This document shows positions 23,640 to 31,813 of a stretch of DNA of 64,000 bases, piece by piece. The translations under genes were made by a program, and so were the position numbers. This stretch comes from Nocardia arthritidis (lineage in GTDB: Bacteria > Actinomycetota > Actinomycetes > Mycobacteriales > Mycobacteriaceae): contig NZ_CP046172.1 in assembly GCF_011801145.1 (NCBI RefSeq), positions 6,200,001-6,264,000 on the forward strand, in the 5' to 3' direction. Every line of letters starts with the position of its first letter. Positions within the stretch are counted from its first letter, which is position 1. Under the pieces are notes generated by a model. That model ran no database searches, was not told where the DNA came from, and saw nothing but the letters and a program-made list of their open reading frames with translations.

Positions 23640-24332
23640 TCAGTGCGCGCGCGCCGCGGCCGCCTGCGCCCGCAGTGCCCGCACCGCCGCACCGGGATCG
23701 GCCGCGCTGTACACCGCCGACCCCGCGACGAAGCAGTCCACACCCGCCTCCGCCGCCTGCTCGATGGTGTCGGCGTTGATCCCGCCATCGATCTCCACCA
23801 GCAGTCGCAGCTCACCGGCGTCGACCAGCCTGCGCACCGTGCGCGCCTTGTCCAGCACGTGCGGAATGAACGACTGCCCACCGAAACCCGGTTCGACGCT
23901 CATCACCAGCAGCGTGTCGAATTCGCGCAGGATCTCCAGATACGGCTCGATCGGCGTATTCGGCTTCACCGACAGTCCCGCCTTCGCACCCGCCGCACGG
24001 ATATCGCGGGCCACCGCGACCGGATCGTCGGCGGCCTCCGCGTGGAAGGTCACATTGTGCGCGCCCGCCTCGGCGTACGGCGGCGCCCAGCGGCCCGGGT
24101 CGTCGATCATCAGGTGGCAGTCCAGCGGAATGTCCGTGGCCTTCAACAGGCTTTGCACCACCGGGAGTCCGAGCGTCAGGTTCGGGACGAAGTGCGCGTC
24201 CATCACGTCGACGTGCAACCACTCGGAGCCGGCGACGGCCGCTGCCTCGTCCGCGAGGCGCGCGAAATCGGCGGAGAGAATGGACGGGGCGATCATCGGC
24301 GCGGCCGGGCGCGTGAAACTCGGGTTGGACAC
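23640..24332 (-). CDS. rpe: Ribulose-phosphate 3-epimerase
   Basis: A 230-residue TIM-barrel enzyme of the pentose phosphate pathway, interconverting ribulose 5-phosphate and xylulose 5-phosphate. Metal and catalytic residues are visible: Ser in APSILSADF, the His and Asp of [20 protein letters not shown], the [12 protein letters not shown] loop and the Asp of VEIDGGIN. The GTG at 24332 ([19 protein letters not shown]) fits the short N-terminal extension of mycobacterial Rpe; the ATG at 24296 would also give a complete barrel. It lies divergent from the anti-sigma gene, with 60 bases between the starts. Confidence 0.95.
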   Translation of the reverse strand: MSNPSFTRPAAPMIAPSILSADFARLADEAAAVAGSEWLHVDVMDAHFVPNLTLGLPVVQSLLKATDIPLDCHLMIDDPGRWAPPYAEAGAHNVTFHAEAADDPVAVARDIRAAGAKAGLSVKPNTPIEPYLEILREFDTLLVMSVEPGFGGQSFIPHVLDKARTVRRLVDAGELRLLVEIDGGINADTIEQAAEAGVDCFVAGSAVYSAADPGAAVRALRAQAAAARAH

Positions 24333-24392
24333 AACGCGGCAGTCTATCGGTAGCGTGGGTTGCCGAGGCCGAGAGTGGGTAGCCTGCATAGA

Positions 24393-24815
24393 GTGATCAA
24401 CATATCGGCGGAACAGGGGCTTTACAGCACCCCGGTGGAGATCAGGGTCGCAGCGGCGGTACCTCAGCTGCCCATCGTGCGCGGACTTGCCGAAACCCTG
24501 GTCTTACTCAGCGATTTCACGCTGGACGAGGTCGCCGACATCAGGCTGGCGGTGGATGAGGTCTGCTCGACGCTCATCGCTGTCGCCCTACCGGGCAGTT
24601 TCCTACAGTGCCGGTTCACCATCGGCGAGAAGGAATTGCTGGTGCGGGTGGACGGAGTCGCGGCCACCGAGGGGCTACCCGACGAGCACAGCTTCGGCTG
24701 GCACGTGCTGCGCACGCTCACCGATCAGGTGGCGGCGGCGCAGGAACCGTTCGACGCCACGGCATCCGGATACCCGACGACCGTTGAATTCCGGCGGGTC
24801 CGGGGGAAAGCGTAG
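24393..24815 (+). CDS. rsbW: Anti-sigma factor (RsbW/UsfX-like HATPase)
   Basis: A 140-residue protein of the serine kinase/anti-sigma family that binds and inactivates SigF/SigB-type sigma factors. The ATPase fold shows the N-box helix ([16 protein letters not shown]); in UsfX-type proteins the later ATP motifs are degenerate, as here. The GTG at 24393 (VINISAEQ) is preferred over the TTG at 24360. The stop overlaps the GTG start of sigF by one base, so the two are translationally coupled and made together, the usual arrangement for such pairs. No anti-anti-sigma gene is adjacent. Confidence 0.88.
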   Translation: MINISAEQGLYSTPVEIRVAAAVPQLPIVRGLAETLVLLSDFTLDEVADIRLAVDEVCSTLIAVALPGSFLQCRFTIGEKELLVRVDGVAATEGLPDEHSFGWHVLRTLTDQVAAAQEPFDATASGYPTTVEFRRVRGKA

Positions 24816-25684
24816 TGGCGGACACCCAGCAAAACGACGACAGCGTGTACGACTCGGAACAAGAAGAGGACGGCACCGAGGCCGACGAGACCGTCGAGGA
24901 GGCCGAAACCCTCGAAGCGGCAAGCGCGGTCCCCGGTTACGACGATGTCGGCGTGCTCTTCGGCCGGATGGCCGAGGCCGCATCCGGCTCGGCCGAGCGG
25001 GCCACCATCCGTGACCAACTGATCAGTCGGTGCATACCGCTGGCCGATCACATCGCGCGCAAGTTCAGCGGGCGCGGCGAACCGTTCGACGATCTCACCC
25101 AGGTGGCCCGGGTCGGTCTGGTGCACGCGGTGGATCGCTTCGATATCGAACGCGGCTCGAATTTCCTGTCTTTCGCGGTGCCCACCATCATGGGCGAGGT
25201 CCGCAGGTACTTCCGGGACAACACCTGGGCCATGCGGGTGCCGCGCCGGGTGAAGGAAACCCACCTGCGCATCGGCGCCGCCATCGACGCGCTGTCGCAG
25301 ACCCTCGGCCGTTCGCCGACCGCGAAGGAGATCGCCGCCGAACTCGGTGTCGACCCGGACGAGGTGATGCAGGCGGTGATCGCCGGCAACGCCTACCAGC
25401 CGAGTTCGATCGACGCGGCATCGGCGGGTCGCGACACCGAGGCGTCCCTGCTGGACACCCTCGGCGAGGAGGAATCCCAATTCGATCGGGTGGAGGAGTA
25501 TGTCGCGATCCGTCCGCTGCTGGCCGGACTGCCCGAACGGGAACGCCGCATCCTCACCATGCGCTTCTTCGAATCCATGACGCAGACCCAGATCGCACAG
25601 CAGATGGGCATCTCGCAGATGCACGTCTCCCGCATCCTGTCGAAAACCCTTGCCCGCCTGCGGGAACAGTCCCGCAGGGAGTGA
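24815..25684 (+). CDS. sigF: RNA polymerase sigma factor SigF/SigB type (group 3)
   Basis: A 289-residue alternative sigma factor controlling stress or stationary-phase genes. An acidic N-terminal tail of about 45 residues (EQEEDGTEADETVEEAE) precedes region 1.2/2. Region 2 includes EPFDDLTQVARVGLVHAVDRFD and FLSFAVPTIMGEVRRYFRD; region 3 is about 150-200; region 4 HTH is MTQTQIAQQMGISQMHVSRILSKTLARLRE. GTG start coupled to the upstream anti-sigma gene. In M. tuberculosis this locus (rpe-fmu) has no sigma factor, so the pair is an insertion relative to that order. It converges with rsmB 7 bases away. Confidence 0.93.
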   Translation: MADTQQNDDSVYDSEQEEDGTEADETVEEAETLEAASAVPGYDDVGVLFGRMAEAASGSAERATIRDQLISRCIPLADHIARKFSGRGEPFDDLTQVARVGLVHAVDRFDIERGSNFLSFAVPTIMGEVRRYFRDNTWAMRVPRRVKETHLRIGAAIDALSQTLGRSPTAKEIAAELGVDPDEVMQAVIAGNAYQPSSIDAASAGRDTEASLLDTLGEEESQFDRVEEYVAIRPLLAGLPERERRILTMRFFESMTQTQIAQQMGISQMHVSRILSKTLARLREQSRRE

Positions 25685-25690
25685 GGGGCG

Positions 25691-27655
25691 CTACTCCGGT
25701 TTACGCAGCGCCGCCAGGAACATCGCGTCGGTGCCGTGCCGGTGCGGCCACAGTTGCGCGGCCGGTCCGTCGCCGAGATCCGGCACACCGGGCAGATATT
25801 CGCGGGTGTCGAGCTGTTCGGCACCGGTGCGGCGGACCGCATCGGCCACCACCGAAACGGTTTCCGGTAGGTGCGGCGAACAGGTCGAGTAGAGGACGAC
25901 GCCGCCGGGGCGCAGCAGATCCCATGCGGCGGAAAGCAATTCGCGCTGCAAGCGGACCAGCTCGGCGACATCCGCCGGGGTGCGCCGCCAGCGGGCCTCC
26001 GGCCTGCGGCGCAGCGCACCCAAACCGGTGCACGGCGCGTCCACCAGGATGCGGTCGTAGCCGGGGGTGAGCCCGCTGTCGCGGCCGTCGGCCACATGCA
26101 CCGTGACAGGAAGGTCGGCGGTGGCCCGGCGAACCAATTCGGCGCGATGCTCCGCGGGTTCGACCGCGTCGATGCGGAATCCGTCGATCGCGGCGAGCGC
26201 GCCGAGCAGCGCCGCCTTACCGCCGGGTCCGGCGCACAGATCCAGCCAGCGACCGTTGTCCGGCCCGAGCAGCGGGGCGCGGGTCAGCGCGAGCGCCACC
26301 AGCTGGCTGCCCTCGTCCTGCACGGCGGCCATACCCTCGCGGACCGGTTCCAGCTTGCCGGGATCGCCGCCGTCGAGGTACACCGCGTACGGCGACCAGC
26401 GGCCCTCCTCGCCGCCGGTCACCAGCGCGAGCTCCTCCGCGGTGATATCACCCGGCCGGGCCACCAAATGCACCGCCGGGCGGGCATCGTCGGCCGCGAG
26501 CACCTCACGCAGCTCACCGGCCCGCGCGCCGAGCGCGTCCGCGAAGGCCTGTGCGATCCACGCCGGATGCGCGAATTCGAAGGCCAGCCGCCCGACCGGA
26601 TCGCTCGGCGCGAGCTCGTCCACCCATTCCTCGACCGATTTCTCCCCCGCCCTCCGCAGCACCGCGTTGACGAAACCCGCCTTACCCGAACCGAATTCGG
26701 TCCGCGCCAGCGCCACCGAGGTATCCACCGCGGCATGCGCGCCGATCCGGGTGCGCAGCAGCTGATACACGCCGAGCCGCAGCACATCCAGCAGCGGCCC
26801 ATCGATCTCCGCGACCGGCCGCCCCGCCCCCGCCGCGATCACCGCGTCGAGCAGCCCGAGCGACCGGCACGCCCCATACGCCAATTCGGTGGCCAGCGCC
26901 GCATCCCGCCCGGCGATCCGCCGCTCCCGAAGCAGCGCGGGCAGCACCAGATTCGCGTACGCGTCCCGCTCCCGCACCGCCCGCAACACATCCCGCGCCG
27001 CGACCCGCACCGGATCCCCCGCCTCCACTCGCTTACCGCGCCCGGACCGATCCCCGCCATCGCGCCCCGAATTCCCCCGCACCCCACCATCTTTCGCCCA
27101 ATCACCACGACCCGACGACCGGCCACCACCGGACCGGCCGGATCCACCCGCACCACGCCCCGAATCTGCCCGCGAGACACCATCTTTCGAGCGATCATCA
27201 CGACCCGAATCCGACGGCCGACCACCACCGGACCGGCCGGATCCGCCCGCACCACGCACCGAACCCGCCCGCGAGACACCATCTTTCGAGCGATCATCAC
27301 GACCCGAATCCGACGACCGACCACCGCCGGAACGACCGGATCCACCCGCATCACGCCCGAAACCAGCCTGTGGTGCCCCATCCTTCGACCGTCGACCAGC
27401 ACCCGAATCAGACGAACTGCCAGCACCGGTGCGGCTGGTTCCGCCCGCGCCACGCGCCGAACCCGCCCGCGACTCCTTAGACCAATTACCACCGCTCGAA
27501 CCAGGCGACCCGCCATTGCCGGTCCGGCCGGCTCCGCCCGCGCCACGCGCCGACGCACCGCCCTTCGACCGGTTATCGCCGCTCGCCCCCGACGACCGGC
27601 CGCCGCCGGAACGCTCGGGTCCTCGCTCGCCGCGTCCTGAATTCACCTGCGCCAC
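25691..27655 (-). CDS. rsmB: 16S rRNA m5C967 methyltransferase with long Gly/Ser/Arg repeat extension
   Basis: A 654-residue protein whose last 445 residues are a complete RsmB (Fmu): NusB-like RNA-binding domain (from about 212, DPVRVAARDVLRAVRERDAYAN), SAM motif LDLCAGPGGKAALLGAL, catalytic DAPCTGLGALRRRPEARWR and the second Cys in LYSTCSPHLPET. The enzyme methylates a cytosine in 16S rRNA. Residues 1-210 are extra: low-complexity Gly/Ser/Arg sequence made of about five 33-residue repeats, rich in GRG and GGR steps that recall RGG-type RNA-binding tails. Usual family length is about 430-480. An internal start near the core cannot be excluded. It ends the def-fmt-rsmB series. Confidence 0.93.
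   Translation of the reverse strand: MAQVNSGRGERGPERSGGGRSSGASGDNRSKGGASARGAGGAGRTGNGGSPGSSGGNWSKESRAGSARGAGGTSRTGAGSSSDSGAGRRSKDGAPQAGFGRDAGGSGRSGGGRSSDSGRDDRSKDGVSRAGSVRGAGGSGRSGGGRPSDSGRDDRSKDGVSRADSGRGAGGSGRSGGGRSSGRGDWAKDGGVRGNSGRDGGDRSGRGKRVEAGDPVRVAARDVLRAVRERDAYANLVLPALLRERRIAGRDAALATELAYGACRSLGLLDAVIAAGAGRPVAEIDGPLLDVLRLGVYQLLRTRIGAHAAVDTSVALARTEFGSGKAGFVNAVLRRAGEKSVEEWVDELAPSDPVGRLAFEFAHPAWIAQAFADALGARAGELREVLAADDARPAVHLVARPGDITAEELALVTGGEEGRWSPYAVYLDGGDPGKLEPVREGMAAVQDEGSQLVALALTRAPLLGPDNGRWLDLCAGPGGKAALLGALAAIDGFRIDAVEPAEHRAELVRRATADLPVTVHVADGRDSGLTPGYDRILVDAPCTGLGALRRRPEARWRRTPADVAELVRLQRELLSAAWDLLRPGGVVLYSTCSPHLPETVSVVADAVRRTGAEQLDTREYLPGVPDLGDGPAAQLWPHRHGTDAMFLAALRKPE
27071..27565 (-). 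repeat. 99-bp in-frame tandem repeats within rsmB
   Basis: About five units of 99 bp encode 33-residue repeats such as AGFGRDAGGSGRSGGG followed by RSSDSGRDDRSKDGVSR. The third and fourth units (residues about 97-129 and 130-162) are nearly identical, and the outer ones are diverged, as expected for recent internal duplication. The unit keeps the reading frame. Confidence 0.85.
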
Positions 27656-28342
27656 CTCGTTGTCCGACTCGACATCCTGTCAAGGCCATGACGACAGTTC
27701 GCCGCCGGACCTCCACTCACCACGCGCGGAAACCGCCCGCGCCACATAATCACTCGCCCCGGTAGCCCGCCGAGTTCGCCTCGACCGATCACCACCGGAA
27801 CCTCACTCATCGAACCGCTCACCACAGCTCCGCACGGAGCCACCCCGCCGCCGGATCGCTCGGCACTACCTCGCACCGAGCGATCCGCACCGGACTCGGC
27901 GGCGCGATCCAATCGACGGCCGGAACCTCGCTCACCGGACATCACATCCTCGCTGCCAACACGCTGGATTTCCCTGCGCCGCACCGGCATTCGATTCATC
28001 GACACGACAGCCCTGGCGCCCGATCGACCCGCGTTCACCGGACGGCACAACCGCCCGTTCGACTCATTTACCGACCGCCGCCGGTTCATCTGCGCCGTCC
28101 GATCACCGAATCTCGAGCCCCGTTCCCGGCCGGACCGGCGGCCTGTTGCCGAGACACGTTGATGCACAACATCTTTCGATGCTCTCGGCTATCGCTCAGG
28201 CGTGGGGCGCGCCCCGTCGCCCGCACCGCGCCGAATACTGCCGGCCCGCGACGCCACGACGGTCCGTCGGACGCCACCCCCGGCGGGACCGAAGCCGTCG
28301 GGCGGATCGTACCGCCGACGGCCGGGGTCCGGCGGCAATGCC
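27656..28342. other. 687-bp gap between fmt and rsmB with no recognised gene
   Basis: In most actinobacteria fmt and rsmB are nearly contiguous. Here the gap holds low-complexity Arg/Gly/Ser-coding-like sequence in several frames, similar in base pattern to the rsmB repeats (CCGGAACCTC, CACCGGAC steps). A 174-codon open frame (27643-28167, minus) runs into the rsmB start but has no family features. I read it as decayed repeat sequence rather than a gene. Confidence 0.5.
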
Positions 28343-29266
28343 TCATTCGACGACCGCGCCGGGCTGGAGGCGGGCGCCGCGCGCCCAGTCCAGGGCGGAC
28401 ATCATCCGTTTGCCTTGGGGCTGAACCTGATTCAGTCGGACGGCGGTTGTTGCCGTGCCGATATATACGCCGGATTTGCGCACCTCGATGACGCGCTCGG
28501 GCAGCGCCTCCGGCACCATTTCGACCGGGCCGAGCTTGAGGCGGGCGCCATTGATCTCGGTCCATGCGCCGGGCGCGGGGGTGACCGCGCGGATGCGGCG
28601 GCAGATGGCGAGGGCGGGCAGGTCCCAGCGGATGTGGCCGTCTTCCGGATTCACCTTGGGCGCGTAGGAAACTCCCTCGGTGGACTGCGGAATCGCTTGC
28701 AGTGAGCCATCTTCCACACCGTCGAGGGTGGTTTCCAGCAGCCGGGCGCCGGTTTCGGCGAGCCGGTCGAGCAGGGTGCCGGCGGTATCGGTGACCGCGA
28801 TCTTCTCGGTCACCACGCCGAAGACCGGCCCGGTGTCCAGGCCCGCCTCGATCTGGAAGGTGGACGCGCCGGTGATCTCGTCGCCCGCGTCGATGGCCGC
28901 CTGCACCGGCGCCGCGCCGCGCCAGGCGGGCAGCAGCGAGAAGTGCAGGTTGATCCAGCCGTACCGGGGTATGTCGAGCACCCGCTGCGGCAGCAGCGCG
29001 CCGTATGCCACCACCGGGCAGCAGTCCGGCGCCAATTCGGTGAGCTGGGCCACGAATTCGGGTTCGGCGGGTTTCCGGGGCGTCAGCACCGGGACGCCGT
29101 ATTCGTCGGCGAGGCGGCCGACCGGTGAGCGCATCACCTTGCGCCCGCGCCCGGCCACCGCATCGGGCCTGGTGACCACGGCGATCACCTGGTGACGCTC
29201 GGATTCGAGCAGTCTGCGCAGCGACGGCACCGCCGGCTCGGGCGTACCCGCGAAGACGACGCGCAT
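28343..29266 (-). CDS. fmt: Methionyl-tRNA formyltransferase
   Basis: A 307-residue enzyme adding a formyl group from 10-formyl-tetrahydrofolate to initiator Met-tRNA. N-terminal formyltransferase domain: [16 protein letters not shown], the [20 protein letters not shown] block with catalytic Asn/His, and the Asp of [10 protein letters not shown]. The C-terminal OB-like domain ([15 protein letters not shown]) binds tRNA. Its ATG overlaps the def stop by one base (TGATG), so formylation and deformylation enzymes are coupled. Confidence 0.97.
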   Translation of the reverse strand: MRVVFAGTPEPAVPSLRRLLESERHQVIAVVTRPDAVAGRGRKVMRSPVGRLADEYGVPVLTPRKPAEPEFVAQLTELAPDCCPVVAYGALLPQRVLDIPRYGWINLHFSLLPAWRGAAPVQAAIDAGDEITGASTFQIEAGLDTGPVFGVVTEKIAVTDTAGTLLDRLAETGARLLETTLDGVEDGSLQAIPQSTEGVSYAPKVNPEDGHIRWDLPALAICRRIRAVTPAPGAWTEINGARLKLGPVEMVPEALPERVIEVRKSGVYIGTATTAVRLNQVQPQGKRMMSALDWARGARLQPGAVVE

Positions 29267-29826
29267 CAGCGGCCCCGTCCGAACGGGCCCTGCGCGGCAC
29301 CGATCGCGCGCGAACCGCGGACCGTGATACCCGCCCCGAACCAGTCGGATTCGCGGATGGTGCGCATCGCGGCCTTGCGGTCCGCGGGATCGAGCCGATC
29401 GATGAACAGCACACCGTCCAGGTGATCGGTTTCGTGCTGTACGCAGCGCGCGAGCAGCCCCTCGGCGTCGAATTCGACCGGCGCACCGTGCATATCGACA
29501 CCGGCCACCCGGACCCGTAGCGCCCGTCTGGTGTCGTAGCGCACACCGGGTATCGACAGGCAGCCCTCGGGCCCGATCTGCTCCTCCGTGCCCACCACCT
29601 CGTAGCGCGGGTTCACCAGATGGCCCTGCGCATCACCGGTGTCGTAGACGAAGACGCGCAGGCCGATCCCGATCTGCGGCGCGGCCATCCCGACCCCGCC
29701 GTCGTCGTACATCGTGTCGAGTAGGTCCGTGACCAGCTGACGCAGCTCGCGATCGAACTCGGTGACCTCCGCGGCGCGGGCACGCAGGATGGGATCGCCG
29801 AACAGGCGTACGGGCTGAATGGTCAC
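29266..29826 (-). CDS. def: Peptide deformylase
   Basis: A 186-residue metalloenzyme removing the N-formyl group from nascent proteins. The three family motifs are intact: [15 protein letters not shown] (metal Cys) and QHETDHLDG (two metal His and the catalytic Glu). The GTG at 29826 ([15 protein letters not shown]) is preferred because it follows CGGGAG and gives the usual N-terminus; a GTG nine codons upstream at 29853 is also open. It precedes fmt with a one-base overlap. Confidence 0.95.
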   Translation of the reverse strand: MTIQPVRLFGDPILRARAAEVTEFDRELRQLVTDLLDTMYDDGGVGMAAPQIGIGLRVFVYDTGDAQGHLVNPRYEVVGTEEQIGPEGCLSIPGVRYDTRRALRVRVAGVDMHGAPVEFDAEGLLARCVQHETDHLDGVLFIDRLDPADRKAAMRTIRESDWFGAGITVRGSRAIGAAQGPFGRGR

Positions 29827-29982
29827 GGTTTGCTCCCGGAAGCGGTCGAACACGGTCGTCTCATTCTAGTGAGATGCCCGGTTACCTCGGATCACACCAA
29901 TCGGCGGGCCGGAAGCTGGTAGAAATCCAATGCGGTCCGGGCGGGGTGCAGAACTTCCCCCGCCCGGCCGTCTGGTTCGCCG

Positions 29983-30999
29983 TCAGGAGTGTCCGGCGAT
30001 GATCACCTGTGGGATCCCGGTGCCGAGCGCGACCGATTTACATACCGGCGCCGGTGCGTGCTCCGGGTCGAGCAGCTGCAGCAGCAGTTGCTGGACGAAC
30101 GGGTCGTAGACCATGTTGAAGTGCCCGGTCTGATCCTCGGGGCACAGGTCCTGCAGCGCGATATTGCGCGCACCCGGCCCGCGCAGCGCAATGTTGCCGA
30201 ACGGCTGGATCATCTCGTCGACCTTGCTGCCGACGGTGACGTATCGTACGCCGGGCACGGTGTCGCCGCCGCGGTTCAGCTCGACCATCACCGGCGAACC
30301 CTGCGCCTGCTCCACCGCGGCGACCGAGGTCAGTTTCTCGAATACATCGAGCCCGCCGGGGACCGCCTGCACCACCGGCACCAAGCCGTACATCACGCCG
30401 CCGTAGGTCGGCGAGGCGAGGCCGATCCACTGATCCACCTTGGGCGCGCCGCCCATCTTGTTGATGTACATCCGAGTTACGTTGGCGCCCTGGGAAAATC
30501 CGACCATGTCGACCTTTTCCGCATGGGTGGCCGCGAGCACCTGGTCCACGAAGGCGCCGAGCTGCTGCGCGCCCAACGACATGTGTTCCGTACCATAGGT
30601 TTTCGGATTCCCCTCGGCGCCGCCGTAATTGAGGGCGAAAACACAGAAGCCCGCCGCGGTGAGCTGCGGCGCGATACCGGACCAATCGGAGTAGACGGTC
30701 GAATCGGTACCGTGCGCGAGCACCACCGGACGGGGGTGCTCGCGGGTCGGCTTGCAGTCGAAGTTGTTGGTGCCTGCGGGCACGGCCTGCGGATGCGCCT
30801 TGATGTAAACGGCGGCGGCCAGGTGGTCGCCCTGCGGCGGCGCGGCCTCGGTGGGGATCATCGGCGGCCGGTACCCGGCCGGATCCGCATTACCGGTCGC
30901 CGCGCCGGAGCCGACGACGGCTCCGGCCAGCGCGCACGCCAACACCGCTCTTCGGAATTGTGAGACGCTCCAATTCCGGGCGCCACCCTTTTGTCGCAT
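29983..30999 (-). CDS. Secreted triacylglycerol lipase/esterase (class 2 lipase type)
   Basis: A 338-residue exported alpha/beta-hydrolase. The N-terminus (FRRAVLACALAGAVVGSG, cleavage near NADPAG) is a Sec-type signal peptide. The oxyanion region is PVVLAHGTDST, and the nucleophile elbow is MVGFSQGANVTR. The fold and gene size resemble PF01674-type lipases common in mycolic-acid bacteria. Six Cys or fewer, two near the C-terminus (CPEDQTGH, CKSVALG), could form disulfides. The His of DQTGHFNM is the likely catalytic base. It lies between def and the PadR gene, all on the minus strand. Confidence 0.87.
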   Translation of the reverse strand: MRQKGGARNWSVSQFRRAVLACALAGAVVGSGAATGNADPAGYRPPMIPTEAAPPQGDHLAAAVYIKAHPQAVPAGTNNFDCKPTREHPRPVVLAHGTDSTVYSDWSGIAPQLTAAGFCVFALNYGGAEGNPKTYGTEHMSLGAQQLGAFVDQVLAATHAEKVDMVGFSQGANVTRMYINKMGGAPKVDQWIGLASPTYGGVMYGLVPVVQAVPGGLDVFEKLTSVAAVEQAQGSPVMVELNRGGDTVPGVRYVTVGSKVDEMIQPFGNIALRGPGARNIALQDLCPEDQTGHFNMVYDPFVQQLLLQLLDPEHAPAPVCKSVALGTGIPQVIIAGHS

Positions 31000-31061
31000 G
31001 TCACCAATGATCTACCGTGGCGGTGCGAAACGCGTACTCGGGTCGGCGTTTTCAAACGCCC

Positions 31062-31712
31062 TCAATTTTCGGGGGTGTCGTCCTCGGCGAGGATTCGGTA
31101 AAGCGAGCGCCGCGCCTCGGTGAGCACCTCGGCCGCCTTCTCCGCCTGCTCGGGGGTGCCCGCCGCCGCGACCTGCGCGACCGCGCCCATCAGCTGGCCG
31201 ATCAATCCGCGCAGGTCGATGGCCTGCGCGCCGACGTCCTGGGTGACATCGGCCCACGGATCGCCCAATTCTTCCCGGTGCGCCTCGACGTATTCGGTTC
31301 CGGCCTCGGTCAATTGGGCGGTCTTGCGACCCGCCACCTTCTCGATGAGCACCAGCCCCTCGTCCTCGAGTTGCGCCAGGGCAGGGTAGATCGATCCGGG
31401 GCTCGGCCGCCAGATGTCCTCGCTGCGCTCACGAATCTGCTGGATGAGCTCGTAGCCGTGCATCGGGCGCTCGGCGAGCAGCAGCAGTACCGCCGCCCGC
31501 ACGTCGCCGCGCCTGCCCCGCCCGCCGCGACCACGGCCGCGACCGAAGTGCGGACCGAAGCCGGGCCCGAATCCCGGACCGAAGCCCGGCCCGAATTCGG
31601 GGCCGAAGCCGCGGCGGCCGTGCCGATGCCGGGCGAACTGTTCCCACTCCTCATGTCCCGGGCCACGACGCCGTCCGCGGCGTCCGAAATCCGGGTATTC
31701 CTTGTTCTCCAT
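31062..31712 (-). CDS. PadR-family regulator with GFGP-repeat N-terminal tail
   Basis: A 216-residue repressor-type protein. The winged helix lies at about residues 70-145 (RAAVLLLLAERPMHGYELIQQI; SPGSIYPALAQLEDEGLV), followed by a helical dimerisation region. The first 69 residues are basic and contain five GFGP-type repeats (about residues 35-56), then Arg/Gly-rich sequence. The ATG at 31712 follows AAGGAGG. A palindrome 35-58 bases upstream is the likely autoregulatory operator. PadR proteins often control adjacent exporters, but no such gene is next to this one; the neighbours are a secreted lipase and a carotenoid oxygenase. Confidence 0.9.
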   Translation of the reverse strand: MENKEYPDFGRRGRRRGPGHEEWEQFARHRHGRRGFGPEFGPGFGPGFGPGFGPHFGRGRGRGGRGRRGDVRAAVLLLLAERPMHGYELIQQIRERSEDIWRPSPGSIYPALAQLEDEGLVLIEKVAGRKTAQLTEAGTEYVEAHREELGDPWADVTQDVGAQAIDLRGLIGQLMGAVAQVAAAGTPEQAEKAAEVLTEARRSLYRILAEDDTPEN

Positions 31713-31746
31713 AAAAGCCTCCTTGGGCCCTCGTGTTCGTATCATG

Positions 31747-31770
31747 CTATCGACGATATATCGACAATAG
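31747..31770. promoter_or_regulatory. Palindromic operator of the PadR gene
   Basis: An imperfect 24-bp palindrome with the perfect core CGATATATCG (31754-31763) and outer arms CTAT (31747-31750) and ATAG (31767-31770), 18 of 24 positions symmetric. It is AT-rich in a GC-rich genome and lies 35 bases before the PadR start codon, as expected for PadR autorepression; ATAT-centred sites are typical for this family. Confidence 0.65.
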
Positions 31771-31813
31771 ATCGAACACAAGGGCCTGATGGAGAATTTC
31801 GCTCCAGCGCAGG

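Noticed and set aside
27643..28167. 174-codon open frame before rsmB
   Set aside because: Composition is Arg/Gly/Ser-biased with no domain; it fits the low-complexity spacer.
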